NCBI GenBank assembly: GCA_001792895.1
Contig: MARA01000029.1
Location: forward strand, 310,001-374,000
DNA from: Lentinus brumalis
Taxonomy: Eukaryota; Basidiomycota; Agaricomycetes; Polyporales; Polyporaceae
Direction of reading: 5' to 3'
DNA length: 64,000 nucleotides
Part shown: positions 11,488-23,685 of the stretch, piece by piece
How positions within the stretch are numbered: the first letter of the stretch is position 1
Layout of the letters: each line of letters begins with the position of its first letter
The notes under the pieces: generated by a model
What the model was told of the DNA's origin: nothing
The model's database searches: none
What the model saw: the letters and a program-made list of their open reading frames with translations, nothing else
Position numbers and translations under genes: made by a program

Positions 11488-13083
11488 CTAATTGACGACG
11501 ATTTCTCCTCCCCTGCTCACTTTGATGGACTTCTCGCACGCTGTGGAGCCGTCATGCCAACTGAGCTGCAGCATCGCCGTCTCCAGCGTTGCCGGTGCGG
11601 ACTCGAAGATGCGAGTCGACAGCTTCTCGGCATCCAGCGCGTTGACGTACGAATCGATGCGGTTGTCGCAGCTCCCACCGGCAGCGTCGGTGGACGTATC
11701 AACCAGACCCAAACTCACGCGGAAGGCCTTCAAACGGAGGTGAGCGGTTGCTCCAAGGAGCGCATCCTGACGAGATAGGCGATTGAGTCCTGGGTAGTAG
11801 CAACATCACAACGGAGCGGCGGTACTCACCACGATGTCGTACACCACAACCTGTGGATCGTCGCCCTCCTCGACGCCGTCTTTGATGAGCACAACACCAC
11901 CAATGCCGTCGGCACCGGGAAATGCGAATATCTTCGAAATTTCTGTCATCTGCACGTCGTCTTGCAGCAGGAGAAGCAGAATGCTCGGACGAGCGGTCTC
12001 CAGCACTGCCGGCAAGAATGGCATATCCTCTGCGTAGAGCTCAAGCGTGAGCTGATAGATTCCGCAGTGTATGCCAAGTGCGTAGAAGTCGAGGACAGAA
12101 CCGCGGAAACTCCTGAGCCCATGCGGCCACAACTGGTGCGTCTGACTGCTTTGGTCGTCGAGGTTCTCGCGACGGGCATGTTCGACGTCCTCGATGTCCG
12201 CAGCGGTCAGGGGCACGGCCCTGTTGCGCCCGATCGAGACCTCGAGGTCCCACAGGCTAGAGAAGGACCACATCCACGGGATCGTGCGGGGAAAGAAGAC
12301 GTCGGAGGTGGTGAACGTGAATGATGTCAGCTCCTGGAACATAGGACATATCCCGTAGTGGACGTCTCGATTGCGCCAGTTGTGGAGCTGGAGATCCTTG
12401 AGCGACTGGTCTGCCCGGAAGAGCAGCCACGGGGCGTCGTATCGCCGGACCTCGTCCTCCTCATCCTCCTCATCCTCATCTTCGGCAGGCTTATCTGGCT
12501 CTCCCGCGCTTTCATCGCCATTGCCAGCGGAAGGATATGTCCCCGAGACGAGGAGCTCCGCGAGCGTGGCACTTGTCAAGTCCCATTTCATAGCGGACAG
12601 CATCTTCGCACCTCTCGGTCCAAGGTGCCTAATGTCCACTTCGGTGACCGTCTGCAATCCCGTCAGCACTGTTCCCAATCTAGAATCAGAGCTCAACGTC
12701 CGCTCGGCGTGGCGGAACTCCAGCGACTTGAGCGATGAAGCTAGGGGCAGATGATCTACCAGACGGACAGCTGCTTCTTCGTCCAGCTTCATATCCCCGA
12801 ATATGAGCGCATGGAGACGGGGCCAGCGCGTGTCGCAGTCGGCATTGAGGAAGTCGACGAAGGATAGGGCACTCTTGCTGTCTTTGAGCTCGACGGGATC
12901 GTCGAGCAGCATCAAGACACAGGCCTCGTACAGATCGCGGTTGGCAGCCGTGAGGCTGGCCAAGGTGCTCTGACTGCAGAAGGAGGCAACGGGGAGAAGG
13001 ACGTCGTACGGGAGAAGAGGTTGTCCCAACACTGGTTTCATGTCAAATACGTCGATTGTTTTTTGAGCCATCAGACATCCCAT
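11488..13083 (-). CDS. F-box-like protein with acidic loop
   Basis: Exons 13083-11830 and 11766-11488 (63 nt intron) give 510 aa. Residues about 21-55 (PLLPYDVLLPVASFCSQSTL...) resemble a fungal F-box, the motif that binds Skp1 in SCF ubiquitin ligases. The rest has hydrophobic, leucine-rich spacing like a degenerate leucine-rich repeat. An acidic loop, mostly D and E, lies at about residues 203-215. It would recruit targets for ubiquitination, and the target is unknown. The start ATG is at 13083; a second Met at 13071 is possible. A truncated copy of its 5' end lies at about 6185-6345. It is not closely related to the F-box genes at 37.5-49.5 kb. Confidence 0.8.
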
Positions 13084-13977
13084 CGAGCGAAAACTTACAA
13101 GCCACTTCTAGGCACACACCTGAATGAGCCGTGAAGGTTATGCCGCTTGTTCGACGGTCGATGCTGGGCGGACTCAACTAGAGGAGAAGGGAATTGGATA
13201 CGGATAACAGTCAGGATGCAGGTCAGGGGCGAAATGAGCTCATCGATCCTCATGTAGCCCTCGGAAGTCGGAGCATGAAAGTATGCCTCCGCGAGCCGCC
13301 CTGGGGAAAGTGAGTGTGAACTTCCAAGCAGGCGAGGAGCGATGTGTGACTCACCAATGCGATCCGATGATGGCGTATCACGAGAAGAAGAACATGGCGT
13401 TCAGATGACCTTACTGTGGGCGCAAGCCTCGAGGCGAACCACATATGGAAGCTGGAGCGATTAGAACTGGCTGACGGACAGTGAGCCGTAGGGACAAGCA
13501 ATGGGCAGGGAGCCTCTGTATACCTTTTCCTGTGCTACGTATGTGATGTGGCCGCAGAGCTGAGGATCTCGACTGTCTAGCGGCTGCGGAAACACATCCG
13601 ACAACTGGCGGCGCTATAGATGGACGTGCCAGTGTCGTGAATTCTGCCAGAGCTACGAGAGCTGCTAGAGCACATGAAAGGGATAAGTATGATCCGTGCG
13701 ACTGTCAACTGGAGACTGATACTCAGATCCGGATCGGGAAGCCAATAGCTTTGGATCCTAACAAGCGCAAACAACCGCCTAGCAATAAGTAACTTACTTA
13801 TGTTCGGCCAGCTTCAAGCTCCGGCATCCCCTCTCGCCCAACATATCGTATCTCGATAAATTCGGAGACCTGAAGGCGGGAGTGACGCACATGGAGATGC
13901 AGTGAGTTCTTATGCACTTTTGATCTGCACAGTGTCGCGCCATATGAAACTTTGACCGCGTTCGCACCTGCCCGCCA
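13084..13977. other. Gene-free stretch with repeat copy 3
   Basis: About 0.9 kb between the F-box promoter and the 3' end of the second hydrolase. It contains dispersed repeat copy 3. No gene is seen. Confidence 0.55.
13722..13779 (+). repeat. Dispersed ~55-bp repeat, copy 3
   Basis: Contains CGGATCGGGAAGCCAATAGC and ACAAGCGCAAACAACCGCC. It is closest to copy 4 at 27312-27366. Copies 1 and 2 form a second subgroup. Confidence 0.75.
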
Positions 13978-15400
13978 TCAACACGCCTCCCTTCCCAGCA
14001 GCCAATTCAAACCCTTCAGTACATCCTCACGTCCCTTCTCTGCCAGCTTGATTGTCGGGAAGCTCATATGGAAGCCATGGCTGACACCCGGGTACCTGCG
14101 CCGCGCTCCGTCAGCCTCCCAATTTTGAACCACTCGGCGTGCAAATTACGTACAGGTCAATCCTCGTCCGCACTCCGGCCTTCCTCAAAGCCTTCTCGTA
14201 TATGATACCGTCATCCCGGAGCGGGTCAAGCCCCAAGACCTGGATGTACGCCGGCGGAAGGCCTGCGTGGGAAGGGTACAGGAGGGGTGCATAGCGAGGG
14301 TCCGTGGGCGGAGCGCCTTGCATGCCTGCTCCGACAGCCGATATGTATCGACATCAGCTCTAGATGTGCGTGCGGAAGATGAGGCGGCTCACGGCGAAGA
14401 TTCTCAATCGCGGCGAGCGTGATCGGCGGGTTGTTACCATTCTCATCCATGGACTTGTAGTCTGCCTTGTACCTGTACGATATAATTTGCCTGGTCAGAG
14501 ACGGTTCCCCAGAGTCATGCTCAAGAAAGCGAATGACATACTCATCTGGCACAGAATCGGACTCGGAATCGACGACAGCAGGCTCCCGGAGGAGCTGCCC
14601 GGTAAGCTGGCGGCCATCGAAGAAGGGGTCATCGCGAGCGACATGCGCGAGCGTGGCGGCAAAATTTGCGCCCTTGGAGTGGCCGCCAACGAGGAAGCCC
14701 AACGAGATATCGCTCTTGATCTCGGAGGCATGTTCTGCGACCTTGAGATGACTGTCTCAGCACCACCGAAAGAGTAAGGGAGTGATCTGGGACTCACCCA
14801 CTTGAGCGCAGCATAGCAATCGTCGTTCGCTGCCGGAAACGGATGCTCGGGGGCTAGTCTAAACGTCCGTCAGACCACGAAGAGGTTTCCACGAGAGTCA
14901 GACGGCAGTAGAGACACTCACCGGTACTCGACGTTGACTGTGACGATCTGTAGGTCAACGCTAATACGGCGCAGATGATAGTCGTCAATCTCGATGTCTC
15001 CCACGCAACCACCTGTAATCTGTGAGCGATATATCCCCATCGAACAATGTGCGCAGTACCTCCGCCGTGAATCCACAGCAACACAGGAAACTTCTGCGCG
15101 TCGTCCGGCACAACGGGGACGACACAGCGTACTAGGATATCTCCACCGGGTCCAGGAATGAGCTTATCCTCGACGACATAGCTTGAGGCTACGAGTGTAT
15201 CTCAGTGAGAGGTCGGCGGAAGATCGGGAAACATAACACTCACCCGGGGGAAGGCGTTCCTCGTGGTACTTCTTGTTGGGGATCGTGACCGCCTGGACGA
15301 AGGCAGCTCGGAGCTCTTTAATGGTCGGAGATGCAGACTGGTAGGCTGTGGGCGCGTTCTCCGCGCTGGAGGCGAGAGCTGCAGCATACTCGGGGTCCAT
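13978..15400 (-). CDS. Alpha/beta hydrolase, hormone-sensitive-lipase-like (copy 2)
   Basis: Eight exons: 15400-15244, 15188-15060, 15012-14922, 14858-14798, 14741-14542, 14472-14393, 14325-14154, 14095-13978. They give 335 aa. Motifs are HGGG, the nucleophile elbow GHSKG, Asp in LDPLRDD and His in GVSHG, so the catalytic triad is present. The elbow has Lys where copy 1 has Ala, which may alter substrate choice. Exon phases agree with copy 1 throughout. The duplication includes the neighbouring F-box gene. Its 3' end follows the F-box promoter on the same strand. The substrate is unknown, and an esterase or lactonase role is inferred only from the family. Confidence 0.93.
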
Positions 15401-15786
15401 GATGTCTTGAGGTCAAGAATACACTCTGGCGCGCCTGGTACTTATCTTGGAAGCAACCTCGGCAGCGAGAGTGACTCGAGCGCGGAAGTACTGCTGCGAA
15501 CAGTCGCGATGACAGACTAACGGTAAGCTCGATGGGTCATATGGGAACAAGTTGAGAGCATGCAGCCCGCGTCGCAGGAAACCATCCTGCGGCTGTGCGG
15601 CAAGACGACTGGATTCAATCATGCCATCTCCCATAGAGTATAACCCTTACACGTCTGGAGAGTCCCTGCCACTGCGACGGAAGGAAAAGGGGGGAGGCGA
15701 CAAGTCGTGGCGGCCAAGATAAAAATAGATACTGAACATACGTACTGCCAACATACACATCCTCAGGAGACGCTGACAAGCATACA

Positions 15787-18269
15787 TCACGCAGAAACTT
15801 GGAGATCGTCGTCGTACACGATCTTCGCCTGACCACTGTGATAACAAAGACGTAGAGTCAGTGCATAGTTCAACTGCCAAGCACGACCAACACGTACCGC
15901 TTCTCGATACCCTGGGAATATCAGTTCCACCGTCAGCGGCCGGCAGACAGGAAACAGGAGGACACCTACGTTCTCAACCCAACAGATCTGCGCCTGAAGT
16001 TCAGTCAAACCGCAGAGTAGGATGATCTTGAATTCCTGAACGTAGTACACGCCATCGGGCCCGATCAGCGGCTGGCGCGCGACCTTCGACGTATCCGCGT
16101 AGATCGTGCACAGAGGGGTGTACAGCTCTGAAGTACAGGGTTAACGTGCGTGAGAGATAGTGTCCCCGAGTAGGAAGATAACGAGTGTTAGCGTTACCTG
16201 GCTCGATGTCGACCCAGCGAGGGTTGGCCTCCTTGCCCCTGTAGCACAGCACGTCCTGGACGATGCTGTCGAGCGTTCGCGGGTTGTGCGACTCGATGCT
16301 GTACGGTTGTGAGATCTCCTCGTTCTCCCGGATACGAGTTCCCTGCGGGCACCAACGCGTCAGATTAAGCATGAACGCGCTTGATGATCGGAGACAACGC
16401 ACCTTCTTGAGAATGGACGAATATGCGCCGCGGACCATCTTGCGGCCCGACGGGCGCACGCAGATGTTGCTGCTCCGGAGAGCGTGCTCGGGGTCCTTCC
16501 GGTTGTAGTCGACGACGATTGCGATTCCGTACGTCATCTTCATGACTCTTGCGGACACGAAGTGCTCGAGGTAGAAGCACACGGCCCCGTGAGCGACCGC
16601 CTTACTCCTGAACGGCGGTCAACAGCCGATGAGGTATGGAAGGCCGGTGTGCGCTCACGTGTGAGAGTCCGGACGACATATCGTCAACCCGATCGCGTCC
16701 AAGCCCTTCTTGAGCCCAGCATAGAGTAACGGGCTTGCCGCGAAGCCACCTACAAGGAAGACGGTCTTTGCAGCATCAATTAGAATGCTGCGTATCCGTT
16801 GCATATGACCATCACAATTCGACCTACCTTCAGCGATTTACTCGCTCCCTGGCGCTGCTTCTGTACCATAGTGACGATCGCGTCGAGAGACGGTCGGAAG
16901 AAAGACATCATATCGGACCTGTCAAGGTCTATGAGCTCATGCTGACTCGGGAGACGACGATCGGCTTACCCCGAAAGCATCAACTGGCCCCGTTTGATAT
17001 TGACCTTGGCATCGTTGCAGCTCATGGCGCCGAACTTGATGTACGACGGCTCCTTCTCGTCCTTGAACACCGGCTTGGTCGACTTGTCGAAGGACTCAAG
17101 CATTGACTTGATGTCCTCGTCGTTGCCATACGGGGATGCCTGCAGCCGCTCTACCGTGCACGATGAATACAGACGATTTTACATACACTGAAGTAGCGCC
17201 TCACCTTTAAGGAAAGCCTCGGCGCGGACATTGATGCGGGTCGAGCCCTGCAGAATGCCTGGGCGACAATGACAGTGAGAGGGATGATAACACTGGACCA
17301 GCAAGGGAGTGACTTACAGTCTGCCGAAGTAACCTCCTCGACCGAGAGAGGAGAGACGGACACAAACGCGTAGCTGCTGATGTCGACGGTGCCTCCACCG
17401 GCGTCGACGATCATGACGCTCTGGCCCTCCTGCAAGGCCGATGAGTCTCCAGCTCGCGCGCGTCACGTCAAAACCACGCTTACGCGAATACTCTCAGCAG
17501 TCAAGCCGCTCTGGATGCAGAAGTTGAGACTGGCTTCGCCCTCCGTGACGAAGTGAACGCGAGCGTGACCGGCAGGAGTGTTAGGCACAAGACCACCCAA
17601 CACCGCGGCCTGGCGCATCTTGCCCTGCTGCAGCCCTTCCCATCCATTCGGGTGCGAGAGGACGAACTCAATCTGGTCTGCGAGCGAGGTCCACAGGCTG
17701 TCCCCATTGGCGTGTGTCTCGCGTATGTAGCGCTCGGCACAGCCGAAGAGGTACGCCAAAAAGTCGGCAAAAACATCGACGACTGTCTTCCCGGCGGGAA
17801 GGGGAGGAAGGTCTTGACGCTTCATCTCGTCCGAGTCAAGCCGCTCGGGACGGAGATGGAGCTTGAACCTGCGATCCATGGTTGAGACCTGTACGTCACA
17901 GTGTGTGAAGACCTGCAACACTCACCATTCGACGAAGGAGAGTTCGTTGTCTTCCGCCACAAACTCCATTCCTGGCGCCGCCGCTTCCGCGCCAGCACAG
18001 TAGACGGTCCCGTCTGGGCGATAGTAGAGAATGGACGGGATCTTTGAGTCGCTTGCGTGATTTTCTTGACCAGGGAACCTGGGGAAATGGCTCCGTGAGC
18101 GCGACGTTGGAGATGACGGCCAGCAATTCGCTCACCGCGTCACGCCATGGATTTGCGGGACCTCCCCAGGATCGAGGATCGCATACGCGACGCCGGAGTA
18201 AGTGGTACCGATGTCTATACCGACGACGAGTTTGCGGAAGGTGCCCGGGTAGGGCTGAAGGGAAGGCAT
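15787..18269 (-). CDS. HSPA12-like Hsp70 family ATPase, pair C
   Basis: Thirteen exons: 18269-18136, 18078-17926, 17868-17484, 17429-17318, 17258-17205, 17150-16970, 16918-16828, 16765-16659, 16607-16403, 16342-16198, 16127-15970, 15911-15898, 15835-15787. They give 595 aa. ATP-binding motifs are intact: VGIDIGTTYSG, VDAGGGTVD and VFLVGGFAASP. Exon number and phases match pair A, but the protein is clearly diverged (for example YLEHFVSARVMKMTYG against YLDRFVSARVIRTTYG). A broken copy of this same subtype lies at 25988-27265. It is divergent from the coiled-coil gene at 18676, with 406 bp between the ATGs. It is likely a cytosolic ATPase whose client is unknown. Confidence 0.95.
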
Positions 18270-18675
18270 ATCGTTGTGGATGGGTGTGGGCCTTGACTCG
18301 GCTAGGTCGCGCCGTCCCGCAGAGGTTTATGACCCCGCGGGTTTGCAGCCGAGGCTTACGTCCGTCTCAGGGTCGCTGATGCAGATACGAAATTAGACGG
18401 CGCATGGACGACGGGGGACCCAGATCTGGGCAGGCGCAACCCTGCAAAGGGAGTGGTAGGCTGAGGAAGGCTGAGGAAACGGGCCATCTGCATAGCGGAT
18501 CGAGAGCACGAAGGCTTCCATTCGTTGCTGCGGTAACATCCTCCGATCAGAGATATGCGAGTGCAATATACCAGCTGCGGCCATCGACTTACCGATCTCG
18601 TAGCCGAGCGAGCCACGAGCCCGGGATTCGCAACTTGTAAACCTGGGCATCGTGCGCACAACGTTTCCGAACGCC
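18270..18675. promoter_or_regulatory. Bidirectional promoter of pair C
   Basis: 406 bp between divergent start codons. It contains GCTGCGGTA at 18527-18535, a shorter form of the GTGCTGCGGTAG motif seen in pairs A, D, F and G. Confidence 0.55.
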
Positions 18676-20108
18676 ATGCCCCTCGTCTCCCATCTCTTCG
18701 GCGTCGCCTACCGCTACTCGATGGCTGCAATCTCCAACTCTCGTCTCTCGATTGACTCGGGTTCTTCGGATGGCTCAAACCCTCCGGAACACGCTCGAGC
18801 TCGCTCACCGACCCGGACATCTCCCGCCGACGCGAACCTCGAGGTCCAGGTCGACTCGTTGAAGGCGACGTTAGAGGAGAGGACCCGGGAGATCGACAGC
18901 TTACGCGTGCGGGAGAAGGAGCTACGGAATGAGGCGAGCAACCTAGAGTCGCAGCTGCTGTACACACGGAAGACGGCGGAAGGTCGCCAAGAGGAGCTGG
19001 CGAAGATGGTAAACGAGTTGAAGACACGCCTGGCCGAAGCAGAGCTCCACGCTCGACGGTCGCACGAGCGCGCTGCGGGGCTGGAACGTGCGCTTGCGGC
19101 AGCGCAGGGAGAGCGACGCAACAACTCTGTCCTCCTCGAAACCAGGACGGCCGAGCTCCGCGAGGCGCAAGCCTACCTCACCAAAGTCGATGACGTGACC
19201 GATCGCGACGTCCTCCGTACTGTCGAAAACTTGAACTCGACGATTTTCCAGACCGCAGCGAAAGCTTCGGACGCGTTTCAGGCGCGCTACCACCACGACC
19301 AACACAGTGTTGAGGCAGAAGAAGCGGGGAGGCGACTCGTGGAAGGGTGGGAGTTGAGCACCCGGCTCAGGGCCGCATTGCGTTCCGTGAACCACAACGA
19401 CGACTCAGTCCTCGTACAGATGGCGCTCCAGGGCGTGATGGTGTCCTATACCCGCCGGCTGTGTACAACCTGGAACTTCGGTGTCGGAAGGGACTTTGAG
19501 AACGTGTACGAGCAAATGAGAAAACAAGGTGCGCACTTCCGACGGGTTGCGCCCTTGCTTCTGTAGCTGACTCCCTTCCCGTTCTAGAGCCTCAGTCCGT
19601 TTCGGGCAGATGGCGCGCCATGAGCCGCACTCATCTGAAGGCATTCCTGGGAGACGAGCAAGAGCGTCAGTCCCGGGGCGAAGTTGAGTTGGCGGAGAAG
19701 CTCACCGACATTCTCCTCATCTGCGGCGTGTCGGGGACGCGTCAACGCCTCCTGACCGAGGTGACGAGCGTCTTCTCGGAGTCCCTCCACGAGATCGTCC
19801 GTCTCGCTCTCCACTTCCAGCGAGTCACAGGCGAGAGCATTGTCTCTCGAGATCTCTCCGCCGTCGTCGCGAAACCGGGCCGTTCGTTCGATCCGGAGCG
19901 GATGGTCGACGAATGGGCAGATCCGAAGAGGCTTCACCGTGTCATTCAGTCGCCCTCGGTGCTCTGCACGACGCAGCTCGGCCTGTTGCGTCAGGAGAGT
20001 CAGCCCGGCACCACCTCGGGCGGCGCGGGAGGAACCTCGTTAGTCGTATCTTCCACACTTCTTCTCAAGCCCCGCGTCGTCTTGGTGACGATGCTAGATG
20101 ACTTGTAG
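18676..20108 (+). CDS. Coiled-coil protein of pair C
   Basis: Exons 18676-19528 and 19588-20108 give 457 aa. The upstream frame begins only with GTG, so the ATG at 18676 (MPLVSHLFGVAYRYSMAA) was chosen; Met at 18721 is an alternative. The N-terminus is only mildly hydrophobic, a weaker membrane anchor than in A, B, F and G. About residues 50-165 are a heptad-rich coiled coil. The conserved part follows: YLTKVDDVTDRDVLR, LNSTIFQTAA, then after the intron EPQSVSGRW, then TGESIVSRDLSAVVA, VLCTTQLGLL and LLLKPRVVLVTMLDDL. Its 3' half is the parent type of the broken copies at 23686 and 25215-25915. Confidence 0.9.
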
Positions 20109-20812
20109 CAGGAGCAGTGTATGCGTGCACGCCTCGCGCATCGTTGATGGGTATGTCTTGTCCACCAGTCGCGCTTGTCTTGTCCTGGTACGAGGATGTG
20201 TGATCCGCCGTGCGTTTGTCCTTGTACTAGTAAACACAAGTCCGAGTTGGCCCCCGAGTAAGGCTAGCGTGTCTCCTAGTTGTCCTCGTCGAGTGCCATG
20301 CTGTAGGCCTAGGGCGCGTCTGAACCAGGGTCTGGCCTGGGTTGAGCGGCGGAGATGTCCGACCACAGGGAGTACGACTCACGGATGCAGCGAGCGCGAG
20401 CGCGAGCGGACAAGAGGCGCACGGTCAACGTTGACCGACGATCGGTATGTCGTACCCTCTATTTCTGCAGGTTCTCCTCTGAGCCAGTACCGACAGTCGC
20501 CGCCGCTCACCTGCGTAGAACATCTATCTTGGGACATTTTGACTATGCACTTTTGATCCAGACGCTGCGTGTATCTCGGCGAGCTTCATGGTGCTACCTG
20601 CGTCGTGCTTGTTCCCTGCTGCGATGTCGTGAAAGGCTCGTCGTCTACCATGAAGACATGTCTCTTCGGCGTCCTCTGTTGTATATCATTGACCTGTGTT
20701 CGTTGGTGACCGTTGCAGGCGAATGAGAAAGAAAAAATGGACAATACAGAGATATGATATGCAGTAGAAGACGTCACCAGATTTACAACGGTCCTCGGGG
20801 AATCGCAGTTCA
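20109..20812. other. Convergent intergenic region between pairs C and D
   Basis: 700 bp where two genes end facing each other. The piece at about 20168-20215 (CGCGCTTGTC ... GTACGAGGATGTGTGATCCG) recurs behind the coiled-coil relics at 23715-23757 and, on the minus strand, about 25140-25190. It is therefore a conserved 3' flank of this subtype. No gene is seen. Confidence 0.6.
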
Positions 20813-23280
20813 TCAATTGTACCCCTCGAGCCCGTCCTCGTAGAAAATCGTCGCAGGCCCTCTGTAACGCGAGCATCCGATCAGATAAGTTTCCTCAGTT
20901 GCAATATACCACATACCGTTTCTCCTCTCCCTACAACGAACAAAAACATCTAATGCTAATCATTGCAATCGCAAGGATTGAACTACTCACGTCTTCGGTC
21001 CAGGTGATCTGGGCCTTCAGCTCGGTCAGACCGCATTGCAGGACAATGTTGTACACCTGGACGAAATAAGTTCCGTTCGAACTCTCCCTCGGCATTCTCG
21101 GGACCTTGGACGTATCCGCTCGGATGGTGCACAGCGGCGTGTACATCTCTGCCCGAATCAATCGTGAGTGCTTTACGGAGAGGTGGGACGTGGGTCGGGA
21201 CCGTGCCTGGCTCCACGTCTATCCAGTGCGGGTCCGGCGCGCTGCCTTTGTAACAGATGATCGAGGTTGAGAAGCTGTTCAGCGTCCTCTGCTCACGCGC
21301 TTCCCTGACGTAGCACCGCGAAATCTCCTGATGCTCCCAAACACGCGTTCCCTGACGACTATCAGCCATTGGTCTAACTTGAAGCGTCGGCGGCATAGCG
21401 ACAAACCTTGCTCAAGATCGGCGAGAAGCCGTTCGGCAGCACGACACGACCGGACGGGCGGAAGCTCCTCCACAGTGTGCGCGTTGCGTGCTCGGGGTGG
21501 CCGGGAACGTAGTCGTGATTGCAGGCGACGCCGTACGTCGTTCGAATCACACGGGCAGAGACGAAGCGGCCCACGCAGAATGACACGGCACCCTCAGAGA
21601 CGGCCTTGCTCCTGCGTGCAGATCACGGGCGGTGAGGAAAGGGGTAGTACAAACAAGGGGGCAGGAACATACGTGTGGGTGTCTGGCCTGCCAAGCGTCA
21701 TGCCGCGCGCTCGAAGGGCGGTCTGAAGAGCGCGGTACAGCCAGGGATTGTCAGAGAAACGTCCGACCACGAAGACGTTCTGTATCTCGCCACATGTCAC
21801 AATGAACGCCATGTTATACATAGAGATTAAAGTCACTGACCTCGATCGGACGAGACGCCGTCTGCCAACGCTGCTGCTGCACGGCCGCCACGATACTGTC
21901 CACGGCCGGTTGGAAGAAGGAAGCCATCTCCGCCCTAGATGGTCAAATGGCTTGATGAGAGAACAATTGGGGAGATCAAAGGACGACGTACCCAGAGAGC
22001 CGCAGCTGGCCGCGACGGATCTTCACTTTGGGGTCGTTACAGCCCTGGGAGCCGAACTTGATGTACGACGTCTCGTTCGAGTCCTTGAAGACGGGCTTCG
22101 TGAACTTGTCGAAGTAGTCGAGCATCGTCTTGATGTCTTCCTCGTTACCATACACCGAGTTCTTCAAACATTCTTGTCACGAACAGTCAGTTACTAGTCA
22201 TTCAAAAGACGCAAGATAGGCGTGTACCCTTCAAGAACTTCTCCGCCCTGACTGTCACGCTCGTGGAGCCCTCCATGATACCTGGAGACGGCATGAGCGT
22301 CGCAAGCAAACAGTCATGAAGACACATTCACATTCGGCAGTTGCGACTTCCTCCACGGATATAGGTGTGGTCGACGTGAACGAGTAACTACTGATATCGA
22401 TGGTATCTCTGCCCGCGTCTACAATCATGACGCTCTCGCCCGTCTGCGACGACCAACATCAGAATGGAGCTCTTCAGGGAACTGACAAGGACGCACCTTG
22501 ATGGACTCGGTCATCAAGCCACTCTGAACGCAGAAATGCAAAGTTGCCTCTCCTTCGGCGACGAAGTGGATCCGCGCGTGGCCCGCAGCGTTGTCGGGTA
22601 CCAGACCCGCGAGCACAGCAGCGTGACGCATCTTCCCCTGTTGCAGGCCCTCCAATCCATTCGGGTGAGAGAGGACGAAGTCTATCTGGTCACTCAGGGA
22701 GTTCCAGATGCTCTCGCCACTGGCATGAGTGTCGGTGATGTACCGACGCGCGCAGGAGAAGAGGTAGCCGAGGAAGTCGGCGAAGACCTCGACGACGGTC
22801 TTGCCGGGGGGAAGAGCGGGCAGGTCGCGTCGATTCACTTCTTCGGAGTCTAGGTGCTCGGGACAGAGATGGAGCTTGAACCTAGAGCGGACGGCAGGCT
22901 GAGTGCCACAAGAAGCGCGGGTGGTAATGAAACGCACCACTTCGAGAGGAACAGGTCTTCATCCTCTGCCACTAGTTCTATCCCTTGGACCGCAGCCTCC
23001 GCGCCCGCCGAGTGCACACTACCGTCCGGACGATAGTAGAGGATGGTGGGTATCTTGGAGTCACCAGCAGCATACTCCTGTCCCGGGAACCTGATGGTAA
23101 AATTGCGTCAGCATGCTTTCACGACGAAAAGAGTGCTGTGGTATACCTAGTGACTCCCAAAATGTGGGGGATCTTCCCGGGTTCCAGGATAGCGTATGAA
23201 ATCCCCGAGTATGCGGTGCCGACGTCGATACCAAGGATAAGGGTGCGTATTGGGCCAGAGTAAGGCTTGAGCGCCGCCAT
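20813..23280 (-). CDS. HSPA12-like Hsp70 with degenerate ATP-binding motifs (D, partner lost)
   Basis: Thirteen exons: 23280-23147, 23090-22938, 22881-22497, 22443-22332, 22281-22228, 22172-21992, 21934-21841, 21779-21673, 21611-21407, 21351-21207, 21148-20991, 20930-20917, 20861-20813. The frame stays open for 596 aa. All three nucleotide motifs are damaged: GTAYSG instead of GTTYSG (Ala 23), VDAGRDTID instead of VDAGGGTVD (Arg 236, Asp 237) and VFVVGRFSDNP instead of VFLVGGFAASP (Arg 378). ATP hydrolysis is therefore doubtful. The tenth intron starts with GC rather than GT (21206-21205). The overall sequence is closest to pairs A and F. Its coiled-coil neighbour survives only as a scrap at 23686. 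It is either a young pseudogene with an intact frame or a pseudo-ATPase kept for binding. Confidence 0.9.
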
Positions 23281-23680
23281 GGGAATGCTCAGCAAAGCAG
23301 GAAGTTGGGCAGAAGAGGCCTATGGCGAGGATGCGAGTGAGCAGTGAACTCCTGAGACCGCTCCTTGGTACCTGTGCTGCGGTAGTCCGAACCAAGAGCC
23401 TTCAAGGCCCATGCATGGCGGCTACCGCAGCTCAACGAGCTCTAGTCTCCTGATGCACGACTCGTCCTGCTGCGTCGTGGTAGAAGCCTATTGCGTGGCA
23501 GTCGGAACCCCACAGTGGATACAACCATGCGATGGACGCCCATGGCCAGATCCAAAATCCGAGAATTGTACACGCTGTTCAGGTGAGTCGTGGGGTGTCG
23601 CCGCATGATCGCACGAGATATGGCTGTCCTAAGTTCAAGTCTAGGGGGGCGAGACATGTGCCAGTGTTGAACCTGGCTGG
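23281..23680. promoter_or_regulatory. Orphan promoter of Hsp70 D
   Basis: It retains the pair-type promoter: GTGCTGCGGTAG (23374-23385), a second inverted CTACCGCAGC (23422-23431), and a weakened copy (23474-23514) of the 40 bp block shared by pairs A and F. The coiled-coil reading frame expected to its right is missing, so the promoter is now bidirectional with no second gene. Confidence 0.6.
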
Positions 23681-23685
23681 TCCTG

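Noticed and set aside
14096..14153. Apparent loss of a splice donor in hydrolase copy 2
   Set aside because: Using GTACGT one codon earlier (after GACCT) restores phase and the GVSHG motif, and the same donor works in copy 1.
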